A DNA stretch of 53,451 bases from NCBI GenBank assembly GCA_003339415.1, contig PDHQ01000002.1, forward strand, positions 597 through 54,047, in the 5' to 3' direction. The stretch comes from Ophiocordyceps camponoti-saundersi (nom. inval.) (Eukaryota; Ascomycota; Sordariomycetes; Hypocreales; Ophiocordycipitaceae). Position numbers and translations under genes: made by a program. This document shows positions 10,856-22,086 of this stretch, piece after piece. The notes beneath the pieces were generated by a model. The model did no database searches, had not been told where the DNA came from, and saw nothing but the letters and a program-made list of their open reading frames with translations. Within the stretch, counting starts at the first letter, position 1, and each line of letters begins with the position of its first letter.

Positions 10856-13800
10856 TCAGCCCCTGTTCCATCCCTGCATCACGCTGTTCCTGACAATCAG
10901 CGCCGCCGCCGCCGCCGCCGCCTGCCGCTCCTTCTGGCGATGCCTCTCCTTGAGGTACTGCGCCGCATCCGGCCTCATGCGAAGGATGCGCAGGATCATG
11001 TCGTCGCTCGGCTCCGCTTGCGCCTCCCGCCGCCTCGCCTCCTTGGCCTTGCGCATTGTCCCCAGGTTTCGGCTCATCATGATACTCTTGCCGCGCTTGA
11101 TCGTTCCCAACCCGGCCAGGGACCCCACACTGCCTGGTCTGGGCTCGAAGCCCGCCGACAGCCGGTTTTGCTGCTGCAGCGCCTGCTGCGCCCGCATCGC
11201 CGCCGTCGCCGCCATCCGCTCCGACTCGCCAATCAGACTCCCCGTCTCTTCGAGATAAAAGAAGTTGAGCGAGGCCAGCTCGTGCCACTTAGGCGACTTG
11301 AGTACCTCGCTCGGCACCCCGAGCTGCTCCCCCGAGTCCTCATCCCTGGCGTTGAAGAAGGCGAAAAGCATCTCCAGCCAATGGTAAACCACGTCCAGCT
11401 CTCGCCGCGTCAGTGGCTTCTTCGTCGAAGGCTTCTCCGACAAGGGGGGCACCAGGAGGTTTTCGATCGCCATCAACACCTCCTTCCACAGCCGCGTCAT
11501 GACGGCTGTCATGGTTGCCTCCGTCAGCGTCTGCTTCATGATCGCGAAATTGTCATCGAAATAGGTGAACAGCGGTGTCAGCGCCCCCTCAACCTGGCTC
11601 GGCGTCGTCGCCGGCGCCTTGGCCGCTGCCCGCTTCTTCCAGAGGTTCGTCACCGAGGCCCCGAGCACTCCGCCGGTGCCTAGCACGCTGCGAAGCGTCT
11701 CGCGGGACAGCGTCGCCGTGATGTGCGAGATGAGCTGCGAGGACCGCGTCAGTTTCCTTCTCACGTCGCCGACTGCGTCGTCGCATACCTTGTCCGTGAC
11801 CTTGCGCACCATGTCTCTCTCTGTCCGCTTGAGGTGGCGGAAAGCCTTACCGAAGTGGAACTCGATGTCGTCTCGTTCCCCTTCCATGCTGACCCTCATC
11901 AGCAGCCTTCCCTGCAGATCCAGATCCAGCCACAGCTCGCGGGGTAGATAGTCGCCAAAGTGCGCTGGATCAAGCTTGAGCGCCGTCCGGCCGGCATAGT
12001 CGTGATCGCCGAACGTATCGTGATCCCAGACCGTAGCGATGACGTTGATCGGGCCTTGTACCGTGATCTCGAACGACTCGTCCCACCGAGGGTTGAGGCT
12101 TCGGTGTATGACCCTTGTCTTGTGGAGGCGCTTTTGGTATTCATCGCCGAAGACGACGTACGGATCGCTGTACCCGTTGGGGTCACAGGCCTTGATGTCT
12201 TCGGCCTCGACCACTTTGATGGTGAAGGTGTATTTGCTTGGCTTCCGTGTCTTGGGCTTCGGACTGTCGACCCGCTCGAGAACCGAGGCGCACGCCTCCG
12301 AGTCCATACTCTTCTCCAGCTTGTCTAGCTCCTGCATGGCGTATTCGATATTGTTGAGCTTGACGAACGACTGCGCAATGCGACATTAGCTCCTTCTGCA
12401 AGCCACAACAGGGGACAGCCGTATCGCAGGGGGTCTCACCTCCGGGTAGAACTGGAAGGGTTCAATCTTTTCCTTGCTGTTCAACGCATCCTTGGCCATC
12501 TGCATCCACTTCTCCTGTGTCGTCTTCGTCTGCGCCGCCAGCTCATCTGCAGACACCCGATCCATTTCCTTGGCGAATCGCTGTTCGACTCCGTCGCAGT
12601 AAAGGCCGATGCCGGTCGTGATGATTCGTGCGAGGGCCGTCATGAACTTCGCGTGGTGGACCTCATTATCCCATCCCAGCGCGGAGATCTGGTCGACGGT
12701 TTGGTTGAAGAGCATAAACAGATCGATGACAGACACGCTGTGCCGTTCCGAGTCTCGCGCTGCTTGGTCCGGGCCCTCAGCCCGTACCTGGAACTGATCC
12801 TGCTTGATAGCCTCGGCGACGAAACCCGGGATCCGCTCCTCAGCGTTGCGGATCCAGCGCCAGACGAAGCTGATGAGCAAATCCTCGACGTTGACAGCGA
12901 ACGGGATGTCGGGAAGAGACTCGCAGTGAACGCGTCGGATTTCTACCAGTTCCTTGTAGAGCTCAAAGCCATCCTGTATGTCGATTTCGACACCCGTCTC
13001 GCCGGCGCCGGTGAGAATGGCCTCGACGATGGCGCCGGCATCACCCTCGAAGCTCGGCAGCACCTCCGCCACCAGGATCTCGAGCGGATTCACGCCCATG
13101 ATTTCAGGAGTGTTTCTGTATCGCTTGCGGATCCGATCGCAAAGCTTGGTGACCGACTTGCCCAGCTTGATAACATGACTAAATTCCCAGGCCTCCTTGT
13201 GGGCTGGAATCTCCCTTTCCATGTACTCTCTGTATACGTCGGCGGCACGCCGAGTCAGGCCTTGAGCCAGCTGGTCGGTGAATTCGGCGTAGGCAGCGGG
13301 ACTCGGCGTGAATACGGAATCGCTACCGATGTGGTTTTCGAGGAGAAACATGACTGCGGCAATATTAGGCGGCTTCGCATCGTAGCACTGTCCCAGCAGA
13401 TCGTAGAGCTCGCGAAGAAGTGTGTCGTGCAGGGTACGCAAGGTCCCCTGGTAGAGGGCGAAGTCGTCGACTGTCCATCTGCTAGGGTCGATGTCGGTGA
13501 GGGCGGCAGAGTACTGTGAGATGTGAGGAGGCTTCTTTGACTCCGGCAGAGGCGACTTGACCAAGTCGAAGATGGCGTCCAGCTCGGTGGGCACGATCTC
13601 GCGGTCCACAAACTTACGGGCCGCCACCGCGAGGAGAGCAATCAACCGAGAGGACTGGGGTATGCGCCACCGCACGCAGAGCTCCGTCGCCAACTCTATT
13701 GACTGCTTCGACAGGGGCTGGTAGTCCAGATCCGGGTCGGCGTGGAGCTGATCAAAGGCCATAGCGTGCTGAATGATGTATTTGTAGAAGATAATGGGGT

Positions 13801-15028
13801 TGGGAGGAACAAATGTGTACAAGGGCTCGTCACTCATGTCGGTGCTGATGGACAGGGAGTCGAGGCCCATCAGACTGTCGCCAAACATGGACATGGGCCG
13901 GCTGGGGCTCACGCAGATGGGTTCGTCGATATAGAGCGACTGCGGCCGGCTTGCGGGAGACCTGTCGGCGCGGGCAGTCGATCTCTTGGCCAACTCGGGC
14001 TTGACGGTCAGGATCTCCAGCATCATCTGCGACAGATGCGGTGCCTCCGACTTCTTCCACTCGCTGAAGGCCTCGACGCTGTCAAAATCCTGGCTTCTCA
14101 GCGCACCAGGCTTGTCTGAGTTGAGGCGGAGTTGGTAAGACTTGAGATCTTGGAGAGCTGCCTCTTCGGTCCAGACGGAGCGCTTGTCGTTGATTTCTGC
14201 CTGAACCTCGGACTGACTGAGGCCGAAGATGGCGGCGACGACCTGGACCATGGGCATATCCTTGACATCGTAGGTAAAGGGCACGGTTACCTCGACGGTT
14301 GCCCCGGCGCCATCGGGGCCCGTATGAAACAAGTTTTGGTCGTTGGTGAGTATCTTGCTCTCGAGCGTGTGCAGCCTGGACATGAGCTCCGGTCGGTCGC
14401 GGTCGTGCCCATGATTGCGCAGGATATCGGCGGCAAGGCGGAGGAACAAGACCAGGTGGCGATCAGGAAGAATCTTGCACTGGTCGTCATCTGGCGGCCG
14501 TCCCTTTTGTGTGGCTTTGGTGGCGGCAGTGAAGAAGATGAGGACAAGAGGCTCGAATTTTCTCTCCTTGTCGATGGACTTGCGAAAGGCCTTTTCGGAG
14601 AAGGCGGTATAGGCCTCGGCAAAGCTGCGCTTGACGGCAGCGTCGTTGAAGCCGGGGAGCGGCTCGCTGCCCCTGACGACGCCACCAACGCGGTCGAGCA
14701 GCTGGGCGGCGAAGGCGTGGGGAAGCTTGAGGCTGGAGGAGCTCCCAGAGACATACTCGTGGAGGAGCTGGCCGACCGACGTATGAGACCGCGCGGGCGC
14801 CCGAGGGGCGGAGATGTACTGCTTCCGCTTGGCCCGAGGTTGTAGGAGATGATGAAGGTAAGCGGTACGCAGGGCGAAGCTGCGGGCCACATCATGTTCA
14901 ACGACGAGATGCTGGACGGAGGAGCGCGTCCTAGTCGGAACGTGGCGAGGACGACGACTGGGCGGCCGCGAGTTGCGGGAGGCTGTCGAGATGGAGGCGG
15001 CTTGCGAGTGACGCGAGGTTGTCGACAT
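10856..15028 (-). CDS. Munc13/DUF810-type C2 domain protein (Ync13/Git1-like)
   Basis: Exons 15028-12440 and 12370-10856 with a 69-bp intron (12371-12439, phase 0) encode 1367 residues. The first half is helical and ends in a Munc13-homology region 1 (around NVEDLLISFVWRWI). A C2 domain follows at about residues 909-1010; its loops carry the Asp residues expected for calcium and lipid binding (DPNGYSDPYVVFG and VWDHDTFGDHDYAG). A second Munc13-homology region follows around residues 1110-1240 (LTPLFTYFDDNFAIM). The C-terminus is Arg/Ala-rich. Fission yeast relatives act in membrane traffic at the cell cortex (Ync13) or upstream of cAMP signalling (Git1), so a role in exocytosis or vesicle tethering is inferred. 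The ATG at 15028 (MSTTSRHSQ) is the first ATG of this frame; the residues before it lack an ATG. It diverges from the ArfGAP gene across the transposon-like element. Confidence 0.9.
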
Positions 15029-15356
15029 GATGGCGGCGATTCTCAAGCGGCGTCGAGAAGCCGGAAAAGACGACACTTCATGGGGGAGAACGCGTCACGA
15101 AGAGGCGGCCGTCGAAGCGGGCGGACAGAGGAGGTCGTTTCAGGCTGCCAGGCGGAGGGGGAAGCGGACAGACAGACAGACAATGACGAGTGAGTCGAAA
15201 GGAATGCAGGCAACGGCCAGTGCGGCAACGCAAATAAGATGTGCTATACCGTAGCTGCGACAGCTAGAGGGAGACAAGGTAGGTAGGTGCTATGTGCCCT
15301 GAAGCGTTACTGCAAGGGACGCGCAGAACGTCTTGCTAGGCGGGAGGGCATTACAT

Positions 15357-15387
15357 CCCTTTGACAGTGGTAACGCCGGTCACGTGA
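15357..15387 (+). repeat. Left terminal inverted repeat
   Basis: Identical over 31 bases to the reverse complement of 16120-16150. Its inner end carries TCACGTGA, an E-box palindrome. Confidence 0.9.
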
Positions 15388-15566
15388 ATTGAGCAGGGAT
15401 TATAGCCAATCATGCGTGGTATATTATGTAGTACTTTATTCTACTAGCACTTCTTACTATAATTAAAGTCCTGACCTATCTGCAGTGTACATACCACGCC
15501 ACGTTCAGTGTTGTACGGCCTACCCTGTAAGCATCCCTCTTAGTTAGTCAGCGCTGCCGGCCCTAC

Positions 15567-15679
15567 TGTCAGAAACGACAGCGCTTAGGGCATATAATAT
15601 GGCTGAATAAGCCCCAATAATAGTATTTTCGTGGTATATGAACTTTTAGTGTACTAGTCAATGCCTTGCCTATTTCAAG
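15567..15679 (+). repeat. Internal direct repeat, copy A
   Basis: About 113 bp, clearly similar to 15844-15956 in the same orientation. Shared blocks include CATATAATATGGCTGAATAA and TAGTATTTTCGTGGTA. Most differences between copies are A/G or C/T transitions. Confidence 0.85.
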
Positions 15680-15843
15680 AGTTAAAAGCCGCATAATCTG
15701 CCGAGTTTCGGCTGTTCGAATCGTGGCTCACGTAAGGGAAAAACCGGGAGAACATCGGGGCAATGCCCTGGGCCGTGTTCTTGCTCCAGTCACGTGAAAA
15801 GAGAATCTGAAACTGAATCCCTTTCCTCGCACCTGCGGGGGTA

Positions 15844-15956
15844 TGTCGGAAACGACGGCGCTTAGAGCATATAATATGGCTGAATAAGCCCCAAGGATAG
15901 TATTTTCGTGGTACATGAACTTTTGGTGCAGTGGTCAATGCCCTGCCTACTTCAAC
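15844..15956 (+). repeat. Internal direct repeat, copy B
   Basis: Second copy of the 113-bp internal repeat, starting 277 bp downstream of copy A. It keeps more G and C than copy A at the differing positions, so copy A looks more mutated. Confidence 0.85.
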
Positions 15957-16119
15957 TCGACAACACCTACTTCTTAGGGCCCTGGCCTAGCCACACAGAC
16001 CTAGCAGAATCATCATAGCTATCAACAATCAGGAATATTAACACCTTCATCAGTGCTGTGCGACACATAGCTGCAAGAGAGAAGTACTATAGAGCTTAAT
16101 AATCAATGTGGGTCAGCGG

Positions 16120-16150
16120 TCACGTGACCGGCGTTACCACTGTCAAAGGG
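16120..16150 (-). repeat. Right terminal inverted repeat
   Basis: Perfect 31-base reverse complement of 15357-15387; its inner end has the longer palindrome GGTCACGTGACC. Confidence 0.9.
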
Positions 16151-16152
16151 AT

Positions 16153-17243
16153 AGGCGCTGACTCCACCACATGGTAAGTGGTACTTAATAAGGCGGCCAT
16201 TATAGGCCTAGTGTCGTCGTAGGTGTCGTCGTCTAATGTCCATCTAGTCCAGGCTAGAGCCTGTAGAGGTGGGAAAAAAGGGGACACAAACGGCCGGCGA
16301 GCGGCGCTAAGGACTCAGGAGGGAGGATCATAAACAATCTCTATCACGTATATGTATGTATGTATGACGGCAGTCTGCACATCGGTATCAATCCAAGGCA
16401 GTCGTCGCTGTAGGTAGAATATGTACATACGTACGGAGTATGTATGTCTGTGTAGGTAGGTAGGTAGGTATTTACCTACCTGCGTTCGAATATGTGCATA
16501 CAAACCAAAACAGACCGTCTCATCAACTCTGCCCTCCACGTCACGTCTTTCGAAGAGACAACAAGCCGCGCTAGCCGCGTCTACACGCACAACAGCAGTA
16601 TACACGCTTCCAAGGGCATTGAGCCACGATTGCACATGTACATTCCCGGCGTGTGCAAATGTGCCAATATGCGCACCTGGCATCTTGCCGCGCCACCACC
16701 AGGGCAGGGCCCGTACCCGAATATCCGCTGCCTGGTTCCCGCTACCTCATCCGTCCCGCTCAAGACACGCAGCTGCAGAGGTAGCCGCTACTGCACGCAC
16801 GCGTGGTCCCCTCCTTTCATGGGAGTCATCAGTCATCACTCACTCACTCACTCACTCACCACCCAGAGGCACTCGTTCCCGGCTGGCAGATCCGCGCCTT
16901 CCCTCCACTAGCCCGCCGCATTCCCGTGATCACCTCCCGATGCTGCATCCCCGTATCCCGTTCGCCCTCTTTTTTCCCCCTTTCTTTGCTTTTCTTTGTT
17001 CCTCCCGCTCATCTCGTCGTCGACTCTCTCTCTCTGCCGTCTGATTTCGACGCCCGTCATTAACCGCATTCCTACCTTAGCTCTTAATCTTGGCTTCTCG
17101 CTTCCCATCCGGCCTCTACTACGCCCCGGCCAAATAATGGCCACCGGTCTCCTCCTCATCGCCTGAGCTGTGTTTTGCTTCATCTTCGTCGCATCGTCGC
17201 TTCGCCGTCGGCTCCGGCCTCGGCCGCCGTCGCCGAAAAAAAA
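16153..17243. other. Intergenic, promoter side of the ArfGAP gene
   Basis: Holds GTAT repeats (about 16348-16365), a TAGG-repeat hairpin (16462-16481), a CACT run (about 16836-16860) and pyrimidine-rich DNA up to the ATG at 17244, which is usual for a fungal promoter and 5' leader. No gene is supported. Confidence 0.5.
16462..16481. repeat. TAGG-repeat hairpin
   Basis: AGGTAGGTA at 16462-16470 and its exact complement TACCTACCT at 16473-16481 are separated by TT, making a tight perfect hairpin from a tetranucleotide repeat. Confidence 0.7.
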
Positions 17244-20200
17244 ATGGGCAACGTCAGCAGCAGGCCCGACGATGGCGCCGCCCTCTTCCTTAGAGACCAG
17301 AATCGCTGTATGTTTTCACGATCCCCCTCGTCGTGGCACCAATAACCCTGCTGCCAGTGGCCGTCTCATCTCTCGTCATCACAAATGGGCGCAAGCGCAG
17401 CTCCCTCAACATCCTTCCCAATGCATCCCCAGCAAGCAGACTATCCGTCTCTCGGCCGACGGGCGAGGCCTCTCCCATAGAATACGTTCAAGTCCGTGGG
17501 ACGCCCCCTTCGCGTTTGTCGCGGCTGACCAACAGTCCTCAGGATCCCGAGCCATCCAACCCTGCCAACCCGCCGTCTTTCCTCCTCAAACTGAGCGGCG
17601 ATGAAGAGCTCGTCTTCACCTTCACTCTCGTCATGCGCCAGTCGCAATCACCCTCTTCATCCAATACCGACGCCGCCACATCTGCTCAGTCCGATACTAG
17701 CATATCCGGTCTCACATTTGTTTGCGCATCCACCTCGCGAGAAGTCGAGAACCTAGTAACGCGTGAATTTCATGCCGATCCGAATCTCCATAAGAACGCC
17801 AATGTTGACTTGGTCGGCGATTACGGCACGAATGGCAGTCCCTCAAGAACTTTCGAGTGGACCTGGAAGTGGAAACCACCAAAGGCCGTCGAAGACAGAG
17901 GTGGAGGCTGGAGAAATTCGTGCAGTGTGAGATAACCCAGCTGCCACGTCTTCTCGTTTCAACCCGCTGACATGGGCTTCTTAGTTTGTCGAGTACGATT
18001 CGCGTGCTCATCGCCTCCTTACACTGGCCAGCTTCTCCTTCTGGGTTTCGAGTGCGTCTGCGCCTCGGAGACGGACATGCGTACCGCTAACCCGTTATTC
18101 CAGGCGCAAACTTGACCCTCAGCCACCCTGGCTCCCCCTCGCCGCCTTTTCTTCTGGCTTCGCCTCCGAAGATTCGCGTCGCTTCGGCGCATTCGGTCGA
18201 CTCTCGACTTACGGCCAGCGCAGACGTCGACGAGCCCGTCTCTCCGCTGCTACCGCCAAACGAGCCCGCCGCGCCGCCCGTAACGCCGCTGGCTAAAGAG
18301 CCGGTCAAGGTGGATGTTTCCTGCCCCAAACCCGGTGACGATGTGACCGTCTCCGACGACGGACCTGTCTTCCGCGCAACCCTGAAGGCGCTCGAGCAGA
18401 AGACGGGCAGCATGCGAACACAGATTAAAAAACTCTTGAAACGGGCGGAACAGGCTCACTCGAACCAGCTGGAAGCCAACGAGGCCTTCCATGCCTTCAT
18501 GGATGCTCTGCGCGAGGCTTCCTCGACAAACGCCAATGCCGTCCAACCAGCGCTGGAGCACTACTTTGACAACATTGCGCGGCAGGTCCTGTCCTATGAG
18601 AAGCAAAGCACCACCAACCTCCAGCGGATCATCATAGATCCCCTCAACAAACTCTACCAGCTCGACATCAAACAGGCTGAATCCAAGAAGCGTGACTTCG
18701 AGGAGGAGAGCAAAGACTACTACGCATACGTCTCCCGCTACCTTGGTCAGCGTCAAGACTCGGTCAAGGCTAAGAAACTTGCCGAGAGCGACTCCAAGTA
18801 CCAGAACAAGCGGCGAAACTTTGAGCTCAAGCGCTTCGACTACTCCAGCTTCATGCAAGACCTGCACGGCGGACGCAAAGAGCAAGAGGTATTGTCTCAC
18901 CTAACAAAGTATGCCGAGACGCAGACAAAGGGCTTCCTTGATACTGCCAAGAAGGTGGAAGACTTCCTGCCGCAGCTGGAGGCCCTTTCGACCGAGGTGC
19001 AAGTGGCCGACAAGGAGTATCAATACCGCCGCCGCGAGCGCGAGGAAAAGAGGCGCGGCCTGGAGAAGAGTAACACGCCTTACATGGAGCCTGAGCAGGC
19101 GAGCCTGACTAGCACGATGCCCGCCGCCCTGAATGGCAATACGGGCAGTACCTCGGACACGGAGCTTGGCCGCGCAGATAGCACCGGCTCTCAGGTAAAG
19201 AATGCGATTCCCATCGGGGCAAGCCAGGCCGTCGCCGCCCATGGCATGGAACTATCGAGGTCTCCCGGGAGCCTGACGCAAACCGCCATGGGCAGTCCGG
19301 CGCCTTCCAAGTTCAAGGGCTTTCGCGACCTGGAAGAGCGTGACTCATCGCAGGCGGCCGCCAGTCAGCGAAAGGAGGGTCTTCTCTGGGCGCTCAACCG
19401 GCCTGGCGGGCACGTTGACCCGAGGACGCTCAACAAGCAAGGCTGGCACAAGTGAGTGAGAGATGAAGATGAGCCCTGGATGATGGTCGGACGGCGGCGG
19501 ACCAGCGCAGCTGACGCGGGCGCAGGTTCTGGATTGTCCTTGACCAAGGCAAGCTGTCGGAATATAGCAACTGGAAACAGAGGCTCGACCTCCACATTGA
19601 TCCCATTGACCTCCGCATGGCTTCGGTTCGCGAGGCGCGAAACGCAGAGCGGAGATTTTGTTTCGAAGTCATCACGCCCAACTTTAAGCGCGTGTACCAG
19701 GCGACATCCGAGGATGATATGAACAGCTGGATCGTCTCGATCAACAGCGCCCTTCAGAGCGCCATGGAGGGTCGAGCTGGTCACGAGAGGACCGGTCATG
19801 TTCAGGGCTCCGGAGAGATGTCCGGTCAGCGAGACATCGGCTCCATCCTGACGGGCAAGACACACTCGGCCGGTCACGGGGCGTCGCCGCCACACCATTC
19901 AGGCACGGGAAGCATCCTGCCGTCAAGGCGCATCACGGTCGGTGCCAGGCCGACCATGGTACGAACGTCCAGCTCAGGGTACGACGAGAATCCCGACAAG
20001 CTGCTGCAGATGGTCCGAGACGCCGACCAAGGCAACTGCTGGTGCGCCGACTGCGGCTCCGGGTCCAAGGTGGAGTGGGTGTCGATCAACCTGGGCATCG
20101 TGCTATGCATCGAATGCAGCGGCATCCATCGATCGCTCGGGACGCACATCAGCAAAGTGCGGTCTCTGACGCTGGACATCAAATCCTTCACAGTCGATAT

Positions 20201-20846
20201 TGTCGAGGTGCTTCTCCTCATCGGAAATCGCGTCTCCAACATGATATGGGAGGCCAGGCTCGATCCGGCCAGCAAGGCGGGCCCACAGGCGACGCGCGAG
20301 CAGCGGCTCAAGTTCATCACTGCAAAGTACGTGGAGCGAGCATACGTAGAGCCGATATCGTCTACGCTATCGAGGTACGGCACCGCGGACGAGACGTTGC
20401 TGGCGGCAATCAAGAAGAACGAGATTCAGCAAGTGCTGTACGCTCTGGCACTCCGGGCGAACCCCAACGTGGTGGACCGCATGCGAGGGACGCACGCCAT
20501 CTGGTTGGCTCTAGCGGCAGCGGATCCGGCCTCGCCATCGCCAACGCCCAACGTCGGCGCGGCGGAGCAGGATGGCAAGACGGTACCGTTTCCAGTGGCG
20601 GAGCTCCTGACGCAGAACGGGGCGGAAATGCCGGCGTGGCTGCCTGCGTTTCCGCTCGGCCGTTTTGCGATGCAGTACTACGAGCAGAAGCTCGGCAAGG
20701 GCGTCGGCGGCGCAAGCGACGGGCTCTCGTCGTTGCCGGCCAACGCCGGAACCAACGAGAAGTTTCAGCGGGAGAGGGAGGCGCGGCTGCAGAAGCGAGT
20801 GAGCACGGGCGGAAGGCTGGCCAAGTCGCCCATCCCTGAGAAATAG
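17244..20846 (+). CDS. BAR-PH-ArfGAP protein (centaurin/ACAP type)
   Basis: Stimulates GTP hydrolysis on Arf GTPases at curved membranes (family knowledge; fission yeast Csx2/Cnt5 class). Exons 17244-17307, 17358-17926, 17985-18051, 18104-19451, 19526-20846 encode 1122 residues. The protein starts MGNVSS, which matches an N-myristoylation signal (Gly2, Ser6). A fungal N-terminal region is followed by a BAR-type coiled coil (about 315-530), a PH domain (about 680-765; GWHKFWIVLDQGKLSEY) and an ArfGAP domain whose zinc ligands are Cys856, Cys859, Cys877 and Cys880, with the catalytic arginine Arg885 in GIHRSLGTH. An ankyrin-like segment follows (DETLLAAIKKNEIQQVLYAL). The small 64-nt first exon is supported by phase and by continuity of QNRLAVSSLV across the 50-bp intron. 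All catalytic residues are present. Confidence 0.93.
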
Positions 20847-20951
20847 GAGCCCAAGCTGTGGGATCGGTTGTCAGGGTTGGCTTTATGCTACCACCTATAC
20901 GGGCTGCCGCGAACGAGGGCAACCGTTGACGAGACATGGCACTACGTACGA

Positions 20952-20989
<38 letters not shown>

Positions 20990-21198
20990 TTGACGAGAGA
21001 AAGAGGTGGGAAGTCGGACGGGAAGAGGAGAAGGAGGAGAGAAGAAGGAGGAGAGAAGAAGGAGAAGAAGGAGAAGAAGAAGAAGACGAAGAAGACGAAG
21101 AAGACAGAGCGGCGTTTTTTCTTCTTTGGGCCTGGATCGAGTGTTGCTACGTCGTTTATTTTTCTTTTGCTGTTTCTCTCTGTCTGTCTGACCGTCTG

Positions 21199-21229
<31 letters not shown>

Positions 21230-22086
21230 TCTTCCCTCTCTTTCCAGCTGCCTCTTCTGATATTTCGCACGCAGATGCGATGCACGGCCTTGCGAATGGA
21301 TTGGAAAGGCATGGAAGGAACAAGTACGAATAGTCCTTAATGATAATAGAGAGAAAAAAAAAAGAAGACGGCACGTGAACTCGAGATCAGGCGAGATTGT
21401 TTTATAGATGCTCAGGCAGTCTGATTGTCACGAGCAGGCGTGAGGGTGGCGGATGACCAGAAAGAGAGGCAGAGAGAGAAGAGAGAGAGAGAGAGAGAGA
21501 TGACCGTTGAATGAGGCAGGCCAAAAGCGAGACGAGACAAGACAGGACCACCAAGAAAGGCGTGCATGTCCCGTGCCAACGCCCCTGCAGCGAAAAGAAG
21601 CGTCGAACTCGGGTACAGGTACATGCTGTGCATACAAAGCTATCAGCAGCCAACCCCCCCCCCCCCCTCTTCCCCCCCGATCTTTCCCATCCGCTTCGCC
21701 TATAGTACATACATAGTAGGCAGGCCCCTGTAGTGAGGCCTGTAGGACCTTTCCAGGGACTAACCTTCCCACCCTCCTTCTCACTACAAGCAAAGACTCA
21801 CACCTCCTCTTCCTCCTACTACTCCTCCTCGTCCTCATCCTCATCCTCCTCCTCCTCCTCCTCCCACTACTCCTTTTGCTCTGACGCTTCCTATTCCTTA
21901 CACCCAGATTCTCTCCCCTCCCTCCCCTTCAAGCTCTACCATCTCACACACCTACCTACTATCTACTGCTATTTCTTCCCAACTCGTACACTCTTTCCAA
22001 TACGTCCAATCATCTCCGTCCCTCGTCAGTGTGACCGTCCACTCTCGTCTCTTAGTCCCGCGCTCCCCGCGCCGCTCTTCGAGGTC
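20847..22086. other. Intergenic, repeat-rich
   Basis: 1.2 kb between the tandem ArfGAP and chk2 genes. It contains a GAC run (20953-20989), a purine-only GAA/GAG stretch (about 21003-21112), CT runs (about 21199-21230), a GA run (about 21478-21500), C tracts (about 21655-21668) and TCC repeats (about 21807-21865) leading to the chk2 start. Open frames over these repeats are artefacts of composition. Confidence 0.6.
20953..20989. repeat. GAC trinucleotide repeat
   Basis: About 12 uninterrupted GAC units just beyond the stop codon of the ArfGAP gene (about 110 bp), probably in its 3' UTR. Confidence 0.9.

Larger units (their letters stand above)
15355..16152. mobile_element. Non-autonomous inverted-repeat DNA element (MITE-like)
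   Basis: About 798 bp bounded by perfect 31-bp terminal inverted repeats (15357-15387 and 16120-16150; 33 bp if the symmetric outer AT is counted). The arms begin CCCTTTGACAGTGGTAACGC when read inward. The interior is AT-richer than flanking DNA, has no open frame resembling a transposase, and holds two 113-bp direct copies differing mainly by transitions. This fits a small class II element without coding capacity that has decayed. No clear target-site duplication is visible beyond the AT dinucleotide at both edges, so the superfamily is not assigned. It lies in the divergent intergenic region between the Munc13-like and ArfGAP genes. Confidence 0.75.

Noticed and set aside
15620..15745. tRNA-like A and B boxes (around 15645 and GTTCGAATC at 15719)
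   Set aside because: The T-arm and acceptor stems do not pair convincingly. Possibly a decayed tRNA-derived segment of the element, but not supported as a tRNA or SINE.
20926..21340. Overlapping acidic or basic open frames over GAC/GAA repeats
   Set aside because: They encode only homopolymer-like residues produced by trinucleotide and purine repeats.
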